Assembly: GCA_023954195.1 (NCBI GenBank)
Contig: JAMLIK010000002.1
Span: 310,001 to 374,000, forward strand
DNA from: Xanthobacteraceae bacterium
GTDB taxonomy: Bacteria > Pseudomonadota > Alphaproteobacteria > Rhizobiales > Xanthobacteraceae
Reading direction: 5' to 3'
DNA: 64,000 bases
Shown here piece by piece: positions 18,154-26,938 of the stretch (positions are counted from its first letter, which is position 1; each line of letters starts with the position of its first letter). The notes beneath the pieces were generated by a model. That model was not told the DNA's origin and made no database searches. It saw only the letters and a list, made by a program, of their open reading frames with translations. A program made the translations under genes and the position numbers.

Positions 18154-19320
18154 TCATTCGCGCCGGCCCCAGGGACCGTGCAAAGGACCTTGCAAGGGGC
18201 CGGGAATAGGGTTCGGAAGCGGCGGCGGCGACGCCCCGCCGTTCGCAGTCGGGGCCGCCGGCGGATCGCTCCACGGTCCATGCGGCGGCGGCTCGGCGGG
18301 GCTTTCCGTGGCGGGCGCCTCGGTCGGCAGCGCCAGCGGACCGGGATCGTGGCCGCCGGCGAATTTCACCAGCGCCGCGACGCGCGCGTCGACGGAGGGG
18401 TGGGTGGCGAACAGATCGGCGAATCCCTCACGTGGATTGTCGACGCACATTTCCATCACCGCCGAGGTCGCGCCCGGCAGTTCGCCGCGATTCTCGATCT
18501 TGCGCAGCGCCGAGATCATCGCGTCGGGATTCTTGGTCAGTTCGACCGCGCCGGCGTCGGCCAGGAACTCGCGCGAGCGCGACAGCGCGAAGCGGATCAC
18601 CTGCGACAGCATCCACGCCAACGCGATCATCGCCGCCGCGATCACGATGGCGATAACCGCCCCGCCGCCGCCCTTGCGGTCGCCGTTCGAGGATGACGAG
18701 CGGCCGAAGCGAATGCGGCTGTGGAAAAACATGCGGAAGATCAGTTCGCCGAAGAAGCCGACGACGCCGGCGATGATGACCGCCACCACCATCAGTTGCA
18801 CGTCGCCGTTGCGGATATGGGTCAGTTCGTGGCCCAGCACCGCCTCGACCTCGGCGTCGTCGAGATTGTTCAACAGTCCGGTGGTGACGGTGACGGCGTA
18901 TTGCCGGGGATTGAGGCCGGTGGCGAAGGCGTTCAGCGCCGGACTGTCGATGATCTTCAGCTTCGGCATCGCAATGCCGCGCGAGATGCACAGGTTTTCA
19001 AGCTGATTGTAGAGGCGGGGCTGCTCGCGCCGCGTCACGTCGCGGCCGCCGGTGATGGCGTCGATCATCCTCTGGTGGAAGAAATAGGCGATCGCGATCC
19101 ACGCCGCCGCGCCGACGGTCGCCACCGGGATCGCCGTGACCATGTCGCGCCACGCCGCCATCAGATAGTCGTTGACGGCGCGGCCGTCGTCCGCCAGCGC
19201 CTCCGCCAGCAACGCGCCGGCGAACACCATGACGTAAACCAGCACGAACAGCCCGGCGAGCAGCAGCAGCGAACGCGTCTTGTTCGAGGCGATGTGGGTG
19301 TAGAGACCGTAGGCTGCCAT
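18154..19320 (-). CDS. M48 family zinc metalloprotease (HtpX-like)
   Basis: A 388-residue inner-membrane protease. Membrane segments lie near residues 15-40, 55-75 and 155-205. The zinc motif is in VEAVLGHELTHIRNGD (HExxH), with the third ligand expected in SREFLADAGAVEL. The C-terminus is a long proline/glycine-rich tail (GPWSDPPAAPTANGGA). HtpX-like proteases handle membrane-protein quality control. Its upstream neighbour is lemA, a pairing seen in many bacteria. Confidence 0.9.
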   Translation of the reverse strand: MAAYGLYTHIASNKTRSLLLLAGLFVLVYVMVFAGALLAEALADDGRAVNDYLMAAWRDMVTAIPVATVGAAAWIAIAYFFHQRMIDAITGGRDVTRREQPRLYNQLENLCISRGIAMPKLKIIDSPALNAFATGLNPRQYAVTVTTGLLNNLDDAEVEAVLGHELTHIRNGDVQLMVVAVIIAGVVGFFGELIFRMFFHSRIRFGRSSSSNGDRKGGGGAVIAIVIAAAMIALAWMLSQVIRFALSRSREFLADAGAVELTKNPDAMISALRKIENRGELPGATSAVMEMCVDNPREGFADLFATHPSVDARVAALVKFAGGHDPGPLALPTEAPATESPAEPPPHGPWSDPPAAPTANGGASPPPLPNPIPGPLQGPLHGPWGRRE

Positions 19321-19345
19321 GGGCGTGTGCCGGGGTTGTTACACC

Positions 19346-19463
19346 GTCATTGCGAGGAGCGTTGGCGACAAAGCAATCCAGCCCGTCCCTTGTGGCTCTG
19401 GATTGCTTCGCGGAGCCTGTGCTCGGACGGCGCGGAGCGCCGATCCGAATGCTCGCAATGACG
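19346..19463. repeat. Intergenic palindromic repeat, family R3
   Basis: Ends read GTCATTGCGAGGAGCGTTGG and GAATGCTCGCAATGACG. Inner arms are AAGCAATCCAG and CTGGATTGCTT. This GTCATTGCGAGGAGC type is common in Bradyrhizobiaceae genomes. It lies between lemA and the M48 gene and may limit or stabilise the shared transcript. Confidence 0.78.
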
Positions 19464-19469
19464 ACTTGC

Positions 19470-20030
19470 TCAGAACTTCACCGACGGCGTCTGCTCGACC
19501 TGGGCGCGGCTTTCGCCGAGGTCGAAGAAGTCCTTTTTGGTGAAGCCGAACGTGCCGGCGAACAGCGCCGCCGGAAGCTGCTGAATGCCGGTGTTGTATT
19601 CCTGAACCGCGTTGTTGAAGAAGCGGCGGCTGGCGGCGATCTTGTTCTCGATGTCCGACAGTTCGCTCTGCAACTGCTGGAAATTGGCGTTGGCCTTGAG
19701 ATCCGGATAGGCTTCCGACAGCGCGATCAGCCGGCCGAGCGCGCCGCTCAACTGGTTTTCCGCCGCCGACACCTGCGCCGGCCCCTGCGCCGCAAGCGCC
19801 GCGTTGCGCGCCTTGACGACGTCGTCGAGGGTGCCGCGCTCGTGCTGGGCGTAGCCCTTCACCGTCTCGACCAGGTTCGGGATCAGGTCGTGACGCTGCT
19901 TGAGCTGCACGTCGATGTCGGCGAACGCCTGATTGACGCGCTGGCTAAGCGCGACCAGCCGGTTGTAGGCGGCAAAGGCCATGAAGGCGAGGACGACGAT
20001 GACGCCGAGGACGATCAAGCCGGTCGACAT
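19470..20030 (-). CDS. lemA: LemA family protein
   Basis: A 186-residue protein with one N-terminal membrane segment (about residues 4-22) and a helical body. Family blocks: YNRLVALSQRVNQAFADIDV, LKQRHDLIPNLVETVKGYAQHERGTLDDV and NKIAASRRFFNNAVQEYNTGIQ. LemA proteins are of uncertain function and often pair with an M48 protease or a TPM-domain protein; here the M48 gene follows. Confidence 0.94.
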   Translation of the reverse strand: MSTGLIVLGVIVVLAFMAFAAYNRLVALSQRVNQAFADIDVQLKQRHDLIPNLVETVKGYAQHERGTLDDVVKARNAALAAQGPAQVSAAENQLSGALGRLIALSEAYPDLKANANFQQLQSELSDIENKIAASRRFFNNAVQEYNTGIQQLPAALFAGTFGFTKKDFFDLGESRAQVEQTPSVKF

Positions 20031-20220
20031 GGGGGACTCCTGATGGGGACGACGTGGGAACGCTCACCGTAAACGAAATTTCCCGCAAGCGGCAGGGGCC
20101 GCGGCGGCGGGGAGGTTGCGGCGGCCCATCTTGGTCGCGATGCGCGTTAGAAATGTTCAAATTGTCCGCCGGAACGTTCTGTGTGAAGCAAGATCCGGAA
20201 ACAGGACGGAGCGGGATTGC

Positions 20221-20655
20221 GTGCAGATGATCGCGGGCGAACAGCCAGTTGGTCCGGCTCGGGCCGATGCCTCCGGCGCCGTGGCCGCGAAGTCGCGGCT
20301 GACGCGCGGCGTCTTTCTCGCGCTCGGGGTCGGCTTCGTCGCGCTCGGCTTCATCGGCGCGTTCCTGCCGGTGCTGCCGACCACGCCGTTTCTGATTCTG
20401 GCCGCCGGCTGTTTCGCGCGGTCCTCGCCCCGGCTGGAGCGGCGGCTATTGGATCATCCCCGGTTCGGGCCGCTGCTGCGCGAGTGGCGGGCGCGCGGCG
20501 CCATCCCGATGAAGGCCAAGCTGATGTCGCTGGGCGGCATGGCGCTCGGCTTCGCGCTGTTCTGGTTCGGCGGCCACCCCGGCCCGTGGCTGACGGCGGC
20601 GGTGGCGCTGTTGATCCTGGTCGGGCTGGCCTACGTGTTCTCGCGGCCGTCGTAG
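20221..20655 (+). CDS. YbaN/DUF454 family membrane protein
   Basis: About 144 residues with a GTG start at 20221, placed 9 bases after GGAG; an ATG lies two codons later. The body carries the DUF454 pattern VGFVALGFIGAFLPVLPTTP followed by FLILAAGCFARSSPRL, then HPRFGPLLREWRARGAIPMKAK, and two more membrane segments. It is an inner-membrane protein of unknown function, found in many proteobacteria. It stands alone, convergent with the Rsm22-type gene. Confidence 0.85.
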   Translation: MQMIAGEQPVGPARADASGAVAAKSRLTRGVFLALGVGFVALGFIGAFLPVLPTTPFLILAAGCFARSSPRLERRLLDHPRFGPLLREWRARGAIPMKAKLMSLGGMALGFALFWFGGHPGPWLTAAVALLILVGLAYVFSRPS

Positions 20656-20709
20656 AGCATGATGCCGAAAAGTGGGAACCGGTATTCGGACAAGATCATG
20701 CTGCGATAA
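20656..20709. repeat. Intergenic repeat, family R4
   Basis: GAGCATGATGCCGAAAAGTG...CGGTATTCGGACAAGATCATGC, an imperfect inverted repeat that recurs across Rhizobiales. A second copy is at 43452. It starts within the TAG of the DUF454 gene and may act in ending the transcript. Confidence 0.75.
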
Positions 20710-20726
20710 AAGGACGTGGTTGCGCT

Positions 20727-21701
20727 TCAGTCGAGGACGACCGCGTCGCCCCATCCCAGCCGGCGGACGCCGGCATAGGCGGCCTTGTCGCGGCGGGGAA
20801 TGACGGCGATGCCGGCGTCGCCGTCGGGCCGGCACAGTTTCAAGCGCATATCGGCCTTGGTGAGGAGCGGGGGCGCCAGGATGCGCGCCGGCCGTGGCCC
20901 GGCCGCCTCACGGGTCAGTACGACATAACTGAATTTCTCGTCCTCGAACGGCAGCGCCGCGCCCTTGACCTGCCGGTGCGCGCGCGAGCGGGCGAGGCGC
21001 TGGGCGAAGTGGCACCAGTCCGGCGCGTTCAGGGGACAAGCCGCGTCATGCGGGCAGGGCGCGACCACATGCGCGCCTTGCCCGATCAGCTTCGCGCGCA
21101 ACGCGAGGATTCGGGCATAGCCCGCGGGCGTGCCGGGCTCGACCACCAGCAGCGTGTCGCGGGTCTTGCGCCACAATTCGGCGGCGAAGGTCTCGCGGGC
21201 CTGCTCCGCCAGTTCGCCGATCATGTAGCTGGCGATCACCAGATCGGCCGGCGGCATCGTTGCGACGGCGGCGCGGGCGTCGGCCTGGCGGTAATCGAGC
21301 GTCGCGCCAGGCCATTCCCCGGCGAGCGCCAGCGCCAGCCGGCGCAACGCCGCGTTGGCATCGAGCAGCGTCAGGGCTCGCAACGACGGGCAGGCAGCCA
21401 GCGCCGCCCATGTCGCGGTGCCGGGGCCGGCGCCGACATCGAGCAGGCTTTCGGGATTGAAATTCACGCAAGCCCGCGTCAACGCGTTGAGGCAGGCGGC
21501 GACGGCGGCGTAGGTCGCCGGCATCCGCGCCAGCGCGTAGGCCAGCGCGTCGGCGTCGCCGCGGATCGTGGTGGAGTTGCCGCCGTCGCGATAGGTCCGC
21601 GAGATGGCGTCCGCGCGGGCCGCGATATCGCCGCGCGGCAGGCCGTGCGTGCAGTGTTCGAGGGCCGCGCGCAAGGCGGGCGGAAGGTCGGGCGAGATCA
21701 T
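20727..21701 (-). CDS. Rsm22-type small ribosomal subunit methyltransferase-like protein
   Basis: About 324 residues. The SAM-binding Rossmann part carries ESLLDVGAGPGTATWAALAA and LTLLDANAALRRLA. The C-terminal third has the cysteine/histidine cluster CPHDAACPLNAPDWCHFAQR typical of Rsm22 / METTL17 proteins, which bind a metal cluster and act in small-subunit assembly. The start is set at MISPDLPPALRAAL (21701); an upstream extension would run into an R2 repeat. Whether it methylates rRNA is not known. Confidence 0.85.
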   Translation of the reverse strand: MISPDLPPALRAALEHCTHGLPRGDIAARADAISRTYRDGGNSTTIRGDADALAYALARMPATYAAVAACLNALTRACVNFNPESLLDVGAGPGTATWAALAACPSLRALTLLDANAALRRLALALAGEWPGATLDYRQADARAAVATMPPADLVIASYMIGELAEQARETFAAELWRKTRDTLLVVEPGTPAGYARILALRAKLIGQGAHVVAPCPHDAACPLNAPDWCHFAQRLARSRAHRQVKGAALPFEDEKFSYVVLTREAAGPRPARILAPPLLTKADMRLKLCRPDGDAGIAVIPRRDKAAYAGVRRLGWGDAVVLD

Positions 21702-21734
21702 TCCGGGATTGATGCCATCTGCAACACGAGGATC

Positions 21735-21809
21735 GTCATGCCCGGACTTGATCCGGGCATCCATCTTAAAAAAAAGAGGATGGATTGCCGGGTCAAGCCC
21801 GGCAATGAC
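21735..21809. repeat. Intergenic palindromic repeat, family R2
   Basis: Ends GTCATGCCCGGACTTGATCC and TCAAGCCCGGCAATGAC, with a run of nine A in the middle. It fills most of the gap between smc and the Rsm22-type gene. Confidence 0.82.
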
Positions 21810-21831
21810 GACCGGCGGTGATCGCGCCGGA

Positions 21832-24800
21832 TCACGCCACGTTCTGGTCGAGAATCTGCACCGCGTGGTCGAGATCGACCGACATCAGTTGCGACACCCC
21901 GCGCTCCGCCATGGTGACGCCGAACAGCCGGTTCATGCGCGCCATGGTGATGGGGTTGTGAGTGATGACGATGAAGCGGGTCTCGGTCACGCTGGTCATC
22001 TCGTTCAGGAGATTGCAGAACCGTTCGACGTTGTGGTCGTCGAGCGGCGCGTCGACCTCGTCGAGCACGCAGATCGGCGACGGGTTGGTGAGGAACACCG
22101 CGAAGATCAGCGCCAGCGCCGTCAGCGCCTGCTCGCCGCCCGACAACAGCGACAGCGATTGCGGCTTCTTGCCCGGCGGCTTGGCGATGATTTCCAGCCC
22201 GGCCTCCAGCGGATCGTCGCTCTCGATCAGGTGCAGCGAGGCTTCGCCGCCACCGAACAATTGCCCGAACAGCCGCTTGAAGTGCTCGTTGACGGTCTCA
22301 AACGAGGTCAGCAGCCGCTCGCGCGCCTCCCGATTGAGGCTCTGGATGCCGGTGCGCAGCTTCTTGATGGCTTCGACCAGGTCGTCGCGCTCGGTGGCGA
22401 GCCCGCTATGCTGGGCCTCGACCTCCCGCAGTTCCTCCTCGGCGCGCAGGTTGACCGCGCCCAGCCGCTCACGGTCGCGGCGCAGCTTTTCCAGTTCCGC
22501 CTCGGTGTCGTCCAGCGGCGGCAGCGCGTCGCCGGGCTTGATCTCGGCGATGCCGGCGAGGCCGCTCGGCTCGATTTCCAGCACGTCGTGGATTTCGCGC
22601 TCGACATCTTCGAGCCGCCGCCTTGTCGCTTCCATCCGCTCCTCGGCGCGGGCGGTGGTTTCGCGCGAGGCCGACAATGCTTCCAGCGTCAGCCGGGCGA
22701 CGCGGTCGGTGTCCGCCATCGCCGCCTCGGCCTCGGCCAGCGCGTCGGCGGCGGCGCGGCGGTCGGCCTCGGCGTGCTCGACCTCGGTGATGAGCGCGTC
22801 GCGCTTCTCGGCGAACAGCGCCGGCGCGTCTTCCAGCTCGGCGCGCTCGGCGCGAACCTCGGTGATGCGGGCCTCGATGGTGGCGATCTGGGCTGCGGCG
22901 CCTTGGCGGCGCGACTGCCACTGCTCGCGCTCGGCGACGATCGCCTGAAGGCGTCGGTCGGCCAATTCGGCCTCGCGCGCAAGAGCCTGCGCCTCGGCGC
23001 GGACCTGCGCGGCGAGGCGGCGGTGGCCTTCGATCTCGGCGCGGACCGTGGCGAGTTGCGCCTCGGCGTCGTGGCTCGGCGCCAACTCCGCCAGGGCGTC
23101 CTCGGCGCTGGCATGGGCGGCCTCGACCTCGGCGCGGTCCGCCGCGAGACGGGTCTGCGCCTCGGTCAGCGCCGATCGGCGCGCGGCGTGGCGGTTGATC
23201 TCGCGCTCGACGTTGGCGAGGCGTTCGCGCGCGGCGTCGACCTCGCGACGGGCGGCGCGCAGGGCCTCGCGGCTGGCGGCTTCTCCGGCGGCGGCATGCT
23301 TGAGTTCGGCGTCGGCGGCCTCAAGCGCGCCGCGTTTTGTCGCCGCGTCCTCGCGAGCCTGCTCCAGTTCGTTTTCGATATCGACCAGCCGCGCCCGCTC
23401 GGCGAGGCGGCGCGCCGCGCCGGTCGGCGCATGGGCGGCGGTAATAAAACCGTCCCAGCGCCAGACGTCGCCTTCCAGCGACACCAGCCGCTGGCCGGTC
23501 TTGAGGTGCGCCACCAGTTCGGCGCCGCGCTCCCTGGCGACGACGCCGATCTGCCTGAGGCGGCGCGCCAGTTCCGGCGGCGCCTGCACATGGGCCGACA
23601 GCGGCTCGACGCCATCCGGCAGCGCCGGATCGCCCTCGATCTGGCCGGTGTCGGTCCAGCGCATCGGCGCGGAAGGATCGACCGGCGCGTCGAGATCGTC
23701 GCCCAGCACCGCGCCGATGGCCTTTTCGTAACCCTTGGTGACGGTGACGCCGTCGATGATCGGCGGCCACAGGTTCTTGGTCTCGCCGTTGAGGATTTTC
23801 GACAGCGTGCGCGCCTCGGTTTCCAGCCGCTGCAACCGCTTGTCGGCCTCGGTGAGCGGCGCGCGGCTCGATTCCAGCGCCTGCCGCGCCACCACATGGG
23901 TGGTCTCGGCGGTCTGCACCGTGAATTCGGCCTGGCCCAGCATCTCTTGCGCCGCCTCGACCGCCCCGGTGAGCGCGTCGACATCGCCGAAACCGCTGGT
24001 CTGGGCGGCGATCCGCTCGACCTCGGCGTTGACGCCGGCAATCTCGTGGTCGAGCCGCGCCAGCCGGTCGCGGTGGGTGCGGACATTGGCCTCGAACTGG
24101 GTGCGGCGCGCGGTGAGGTCGGCCAGCGTCCGGGTCAGTTCGGCGAAGGTGCGCTCGGCGGCGGCCAGCGTTGCCTCAGCGTCCGAGACGCGCTCATCGA
24201 CGCCGCTGCGCAACTCGACGCGGGTGTGGATTTCCTCCTTCAACTCGGCGTCCTCGGTGTCGAGCCGGATCAGCGCCGCGTCGGCATCGAGGTTCTGCTG
24301 CTGCTCGCGCTCGATATCCGCTGAAAACTGGGTCAGGCGGCGGTCGAGTTCGACCGCGCGCTCCTTGGCGCGGCTCTCCTCGCGGTCGAGCATCTCGCGG
24401 GCGTTGTTGAGGCGTTGCAGCCCGGCGGCGGCGCGGGCCTCGGCCTCGCGCAACGCGGGCAGCCCGGCGGCGCGGATCGCCTGGAGGCGGGCGGCCTCGG
24501 CCTGCTGCTGGGTGCGCTCGGCCATTTCGCGGACGCTGAGATCGTGGGTCTGCGCGGCGTCGTTGACGTCGGCATGGGCTTGCAGCCAGCGCAGGTGGAA
24601 CAGGGTCGCCTCGGCCTTGCGCACGCGGGCGGCGACCTCGCGGTAGCGGATCGCCTGACGCGCCTGCTTCTTCAGGCCCTCGACCTGGCTCGATAACTGC
24701 CCGATCACGTCCTCGACGCGGGTGAGGTTGGTCTCGGCCGCCTTCAGCCGCAACTCGGCCTCGTGGCGGCGGGCGTGCAGGCCGGCGACGCCGGCGGCGT

Positions 24801-25296
24801 CCTCCAGCACGCGGCGGCGCTGCTCCGGCTTGGCCTGGATGATCTCGCCGATCTTGCCCTGGTGCACCAGCGCCGGCGACCGCGCGCCGGTGGCGGCGTC
24901 CGCGAACAGGATCTGCACGTCGCGGGCGCGCACGTCGCCGCCGTTGATGCGGTAGACCGAGCCGGCATCGCGCTCGATGCGGCGGGAGATTTCGAGAAGG
25001 TCATGCTCGTTGAACGCCGCCGGCGCGGTGCGGTCGGCGTTGTCGATGGTCATCACCACTTCGGCGTGGTTGCGCGCCGGGCGGCCGTTGGTGCCGGCGA
25101 AGATCACCGCCTCCATGTCGGTGGCGCGCAGCGACTTGTAGGACGTTTCGCCCATCGCCCAGCGCAGCGCCTCGACCAGATTGGACTTGCCGCAGCCGTT
25201 CGGCCCGACCACGCCGGTCAAGCCCGGCTCGATCAGGAAGTCGGTCGGCTCGACGAAGGATTTAAATCCGTGCAGGCGAAGGCGCGTAAGTTTCAT
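21832..25296 (-). CDS. smc: Chromosome segregation protein SMC
   Basis: A protein of about 1154 residues. N-terminal Walker A is in GPNGCGKSNLVEALRWAMGE. Two long coiled coils flank a hinge around residues 500-640. The C-terminal head has the ABC signature LSLLSGGEQALTALALIF and Walker B in PICVLDEVDAPLDDHNVERF. SMC compacts and helps segregate the chromosome with ScpA/ScpB, which are not in the window. The start MKLTRLRLHGFKSF is preferred over an ATG three codons upstream because AGGG sits 10 bases before it. Confidence 0.96.
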   Translation of the reverse strand: MKLTRLRLHGFKSFVEPTDFLIEPGLTGVVGPNGCGKSNLVEALRWAMGETSYKSLRATDMEAVIFAGTNGRPARNHAEVVMTIDNADRTAPAAFNEHDLLEISRRIERDAGSVYRINGGDVRARDVQILFADAATGARSPALVHQGKIGEIIQAKPEQRRRVLEDAAGVAGLHARRHEAELRLKAAETNLTRVEDVIGQLSSQVEGLKKQARQAIRYREVAARVRKAEATLFHLRWLQAHADVNDAAQTHDLSVREMAERTQQQAEAARLQAIRAAGLPALREAEARAAAGLQRLNNAREMLDREESRAKERAVELDRRLTQFSADIEREQQQNLDADAALIRLDTEDAELKEEIHTRVELRSGVDERVSDAEATLAAAERTFAELTRTLADLTARRTQFEANVRTHRDRLARLDHEIAGVNAEVERIAAQTSGFGDVDALTGAVEAAQEMLGQAEFTVQTAETTHVVARQALESSRAPLTEADKRLQRLETEARTLSKILNGETKNLWPPIIDGVTVTKGYEKAIGAVLGDDLDAPVDPSAPMRWTDTGQIEGDPALPDGVEPLSAHVQAPPELARRLRQIGVVARERGAELVAHLKTGQRLVSLEGDVWRWDGFITAAHAPTGAARRLAERARLVDIENELEQAREDAATKRGALEAADAELKHAAAGEAASREALRAARREVDAARERLANVEREINRHAARRSALTEAQTRLAADRAEVEAAHASAEDALAELAPSHDAEAQLATVRAEIEGHRRLAAQVRAEAQALAREAELADRRLQAIVAEREQWQSRRQGAAAQIATIEARITEVRAERAELEDAPALFAEKRDALITEVEHAEADRRAAADALAEAEAAMADTDRVARLTLEALSASRETTARAEERMEATRRRLEDVEREIHDVLEIEPSGLAGIAEIKPGDALPPLDDTEAELEKLRRDRERLGAVNLRAEEELREVEAQHSGLATERDDLVEAIKKLRTGIQSLNREARERLLTSFETVNEHFKRLFGQLFGGGEASLHLIESDDPLEAGLEIIAKPPGKKPQSLSLLSGGEQALTALALIFAVFLTNPSPICVLDEVDAPLDDHNVERFCNLLNEMTSVTETRFIVITHNPITMARMNRLFGVTMAERGVSQLMSVDLDHAVQILDQNVA

Positions 25297-25500
25297 GAAT
25301 GACATGCCCTATTGGCAAGACGCGAATCAGCCCGCCGTCACCGTACCATATATAGTAGGGCGGCGGGCCCTTGAGTCGCGCATCTCGCGAACCGGGACAA
25401 TGGCGAGCCATGGCCGGCAGGGCAACCGCGCGAGCGGGCTTTTCCAATGGCTTTTGCGAGACTTAATCCGGAACATCGCGGTCCCGGCGATAAAGCCAAT

Positions 25501-25635
25501 GTCCCGGACGCGATGCGGCATTCTGCATGCCGCTTCGCAGAGTCGGGACCGTTACAGAGGCAGCCTTCGGGATGGTCCCGGCTCTGCGGCGCACCACGCG
25601 GCGGCGCCGCGCGCTGCACCGCGTCCGGGACACGG
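25501..25635. repeat. Intergenic palindromic repeat, family R1
   Basis: Arms GTCCCGGACGCGATGCGGCA and GCACCGCGTCCGGGACACGG; inner arms CTTCGCAGAGTCGGGACCGT and GGTCCCGGCTCTGCGG. It occupies the second half of the 340-bp gap between the DsbA-like gene and smc. In the first half (25297-25500) I see no gene; it should hold the smc promoter. Confidence 0.82.
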
Positions 25636-25659
25636 GATCAAGGCACTCCTGCCGAAGTC

Positions 25660-26319
25660 TCAGGTCTTCAGCAACGCCTTGATTCGCTTCTCGAATTCCT
25701 CGAACGAGGTTTCGCCCTTAATCATCTCGCCGTTGATGAAGAACGTCGGCGTCGAATTGACGCCGAGCTTCTCGTTGGCGAATTTCTGGTCGGCGGCGAT
25801 CTTGTCGAGCAGCGCCTGATCCTTCAGGCATTTGTCGACCTCGGCCTCGCTCAGGCCGGCCTGCTTGCCGATCAGCGCCAATTGCTCGCTGGTCTTGCCC
25901 ATCACCCAGCTTTCCTGCTGCTTGAACAGGGTGTGGATGGCGGCGAAGTATTTTTGCGGATCGTCGCCGGCGATGCAGCGCGCCAGCATCGAGCCGGCGG
26001 CGGCCTTGATGTCGAGCGGGAACTCGCGGAACACGAAGCGGATCTTGCCGGTGTCGATATAGGCCTGCTTCAGCTTCGGAAACACCTGCTCGGTGAAGGC
26101 GGCGCAGTGCGGGCAGGTCATCGAGGCGTATTCGACGATGGTGACGGCGGCGTCCTTCGGTCCCAGCGCCATGTCTGGCAGCGACGGCGGCTTGGCGACG
26201 TCGGCGGCGAGCTGGCTCTGCGCCATGGCCGCGTTGATGAAGCGCCAGGGCGACAGGCCGGCTGCGGCGGCGAGGCCGGCCAGCGACAGGGTGGCGGTGA
26301 AAGCGCGGCGCGTAATCAT
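25660..26319 (-). CDS. DsbA family thiol:disulfide oxidoreductase
   Basis: About 219 residues. The N-terminus MITRRAFTATLSLAGLAAAA is a Tat-like signal peptide ending near AMAQS. The thioredoxin-fold active site CPHC lies in EYASMTCPHCAAFTEQVFPK, and the cis-Pro region is STPTFFINGEMIKGE. It probably forms or rearranges disulfide bonds in the periplasm. The start at 26319 is chosen over an upstream in-frame ATG because it gives a proper signal peptide. It lies between smc and DUF721, a conserved alphaproteobacterial order. Confidence 0.92.
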   Translation of the reverse strand: MITRRAFTATLSLAGLAAAAGLSPWRFINAAMAQSQLAADVAKPPSLPDMALGPKDAAVTIVEYASMTCPHCAAFTEQVFPKLKQAYIDTGKIRFVFREFPLDIKAAAGSMLARCIAGDDPQKYFAAIHTLFKQQESWVMGKTSEQLALIGKQAGLSEAEVDKCLKDQALLDKIAADQKFANEKLGVNSTPTFFINGEMIKGETSFEEFEKRIKALLKT

Positions 26320-26431
26320 CGGGGGCAGGCTCCTTGGTCGGCGTCCGAGGACGCCCTTGGTTGCCGTCTGGCTAGCTTGAAACCGTGATCGTGGCAATGG
26401 CGTGCCAGGGGGAGGCGCGCGGGCCGCGCCG

Positions 26432-26911
26432 TCAATTTCGCTTGATGGACGCGCCGAGCCGCGCCAGCGCCTCCCGCAGGCCGTCGTCTTCCACGGCCTC
26501 CAGCGTCGCGGCGACGCGCGCCACGGCGGCGGTATCCGGTGGCTTGGACGGCTGCCGCGTCGCGGGGCGCGACAGCGGCGCCTGGCGCAACGCCAGCCTG
26601 CCGACCGCGTTCCAGCCGAGGAAGCGGTTGACCCGTTGCAGGATGACGCCGGACATATGCTGGATCTCCAGCGCCATCGGTCCCTCGACCCGCAGCACCA
26701 GGGTGGCGGGCGTTTGCGGCTGGCCCTCGACCGGGCGCGGCCATTGCATTTTCAGCGGTTCGGCATGGGCGGCGATGTCGGGACCGGCGATCTCGGCCCA
26801 GCGCGTCACCAGTTCGCGCGAGGCGAAGCCCTGCTTGGCGAACGCCTCGGAAAACACCCCGCCCAGCAGCGTGGACAGCGGTTTGGCGGAAATCGGGCCG
26901 GGCTTGGACAT
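26432..26911 (-). CDS. DUF721 / DciA-like protein
   Basis: A 159-residue protein with the DUF721 core LVTRWAEIAGPDIAAHAEPL and TLVLRVEGPMALEIQHMSGVI. DUF721 includes DciA, the ancestral loader of the replicative helicase in bacteria without DnaC/DnaI; alphaproteobacterial members belong to this broad family. A helicase-loading role is inferred, not shown. The gene diverges from mutY with 27 bp between the starts, so the promoters must overlap. Confidence 0.82.
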   Translation of the reverse strand: MSKPGPISAKPLSTLLGGVFSEAFAKQGFASRELVTRWAEIAGPDIAAHAEPLKMQWPRPVEGQPQTPATLVLRVEGPMALEIQHMSGVILQRVNRFLGWNAVGRLALRQAPLSRPATRQPSKPPDTAAVARVAATLEAVEDDGLREALARLGASIKRN

Positions 26912-26938
26912 CGCAATCAGCTTTGCGTAGATACACGC

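Noticed and set aside
21604-24324. Rightward open frame of about 906 codons opposite smc
   Set aside because: An antisense shadow of the coiled-coil codons of smc; repetitive Arg/Gly-rich product with no family.
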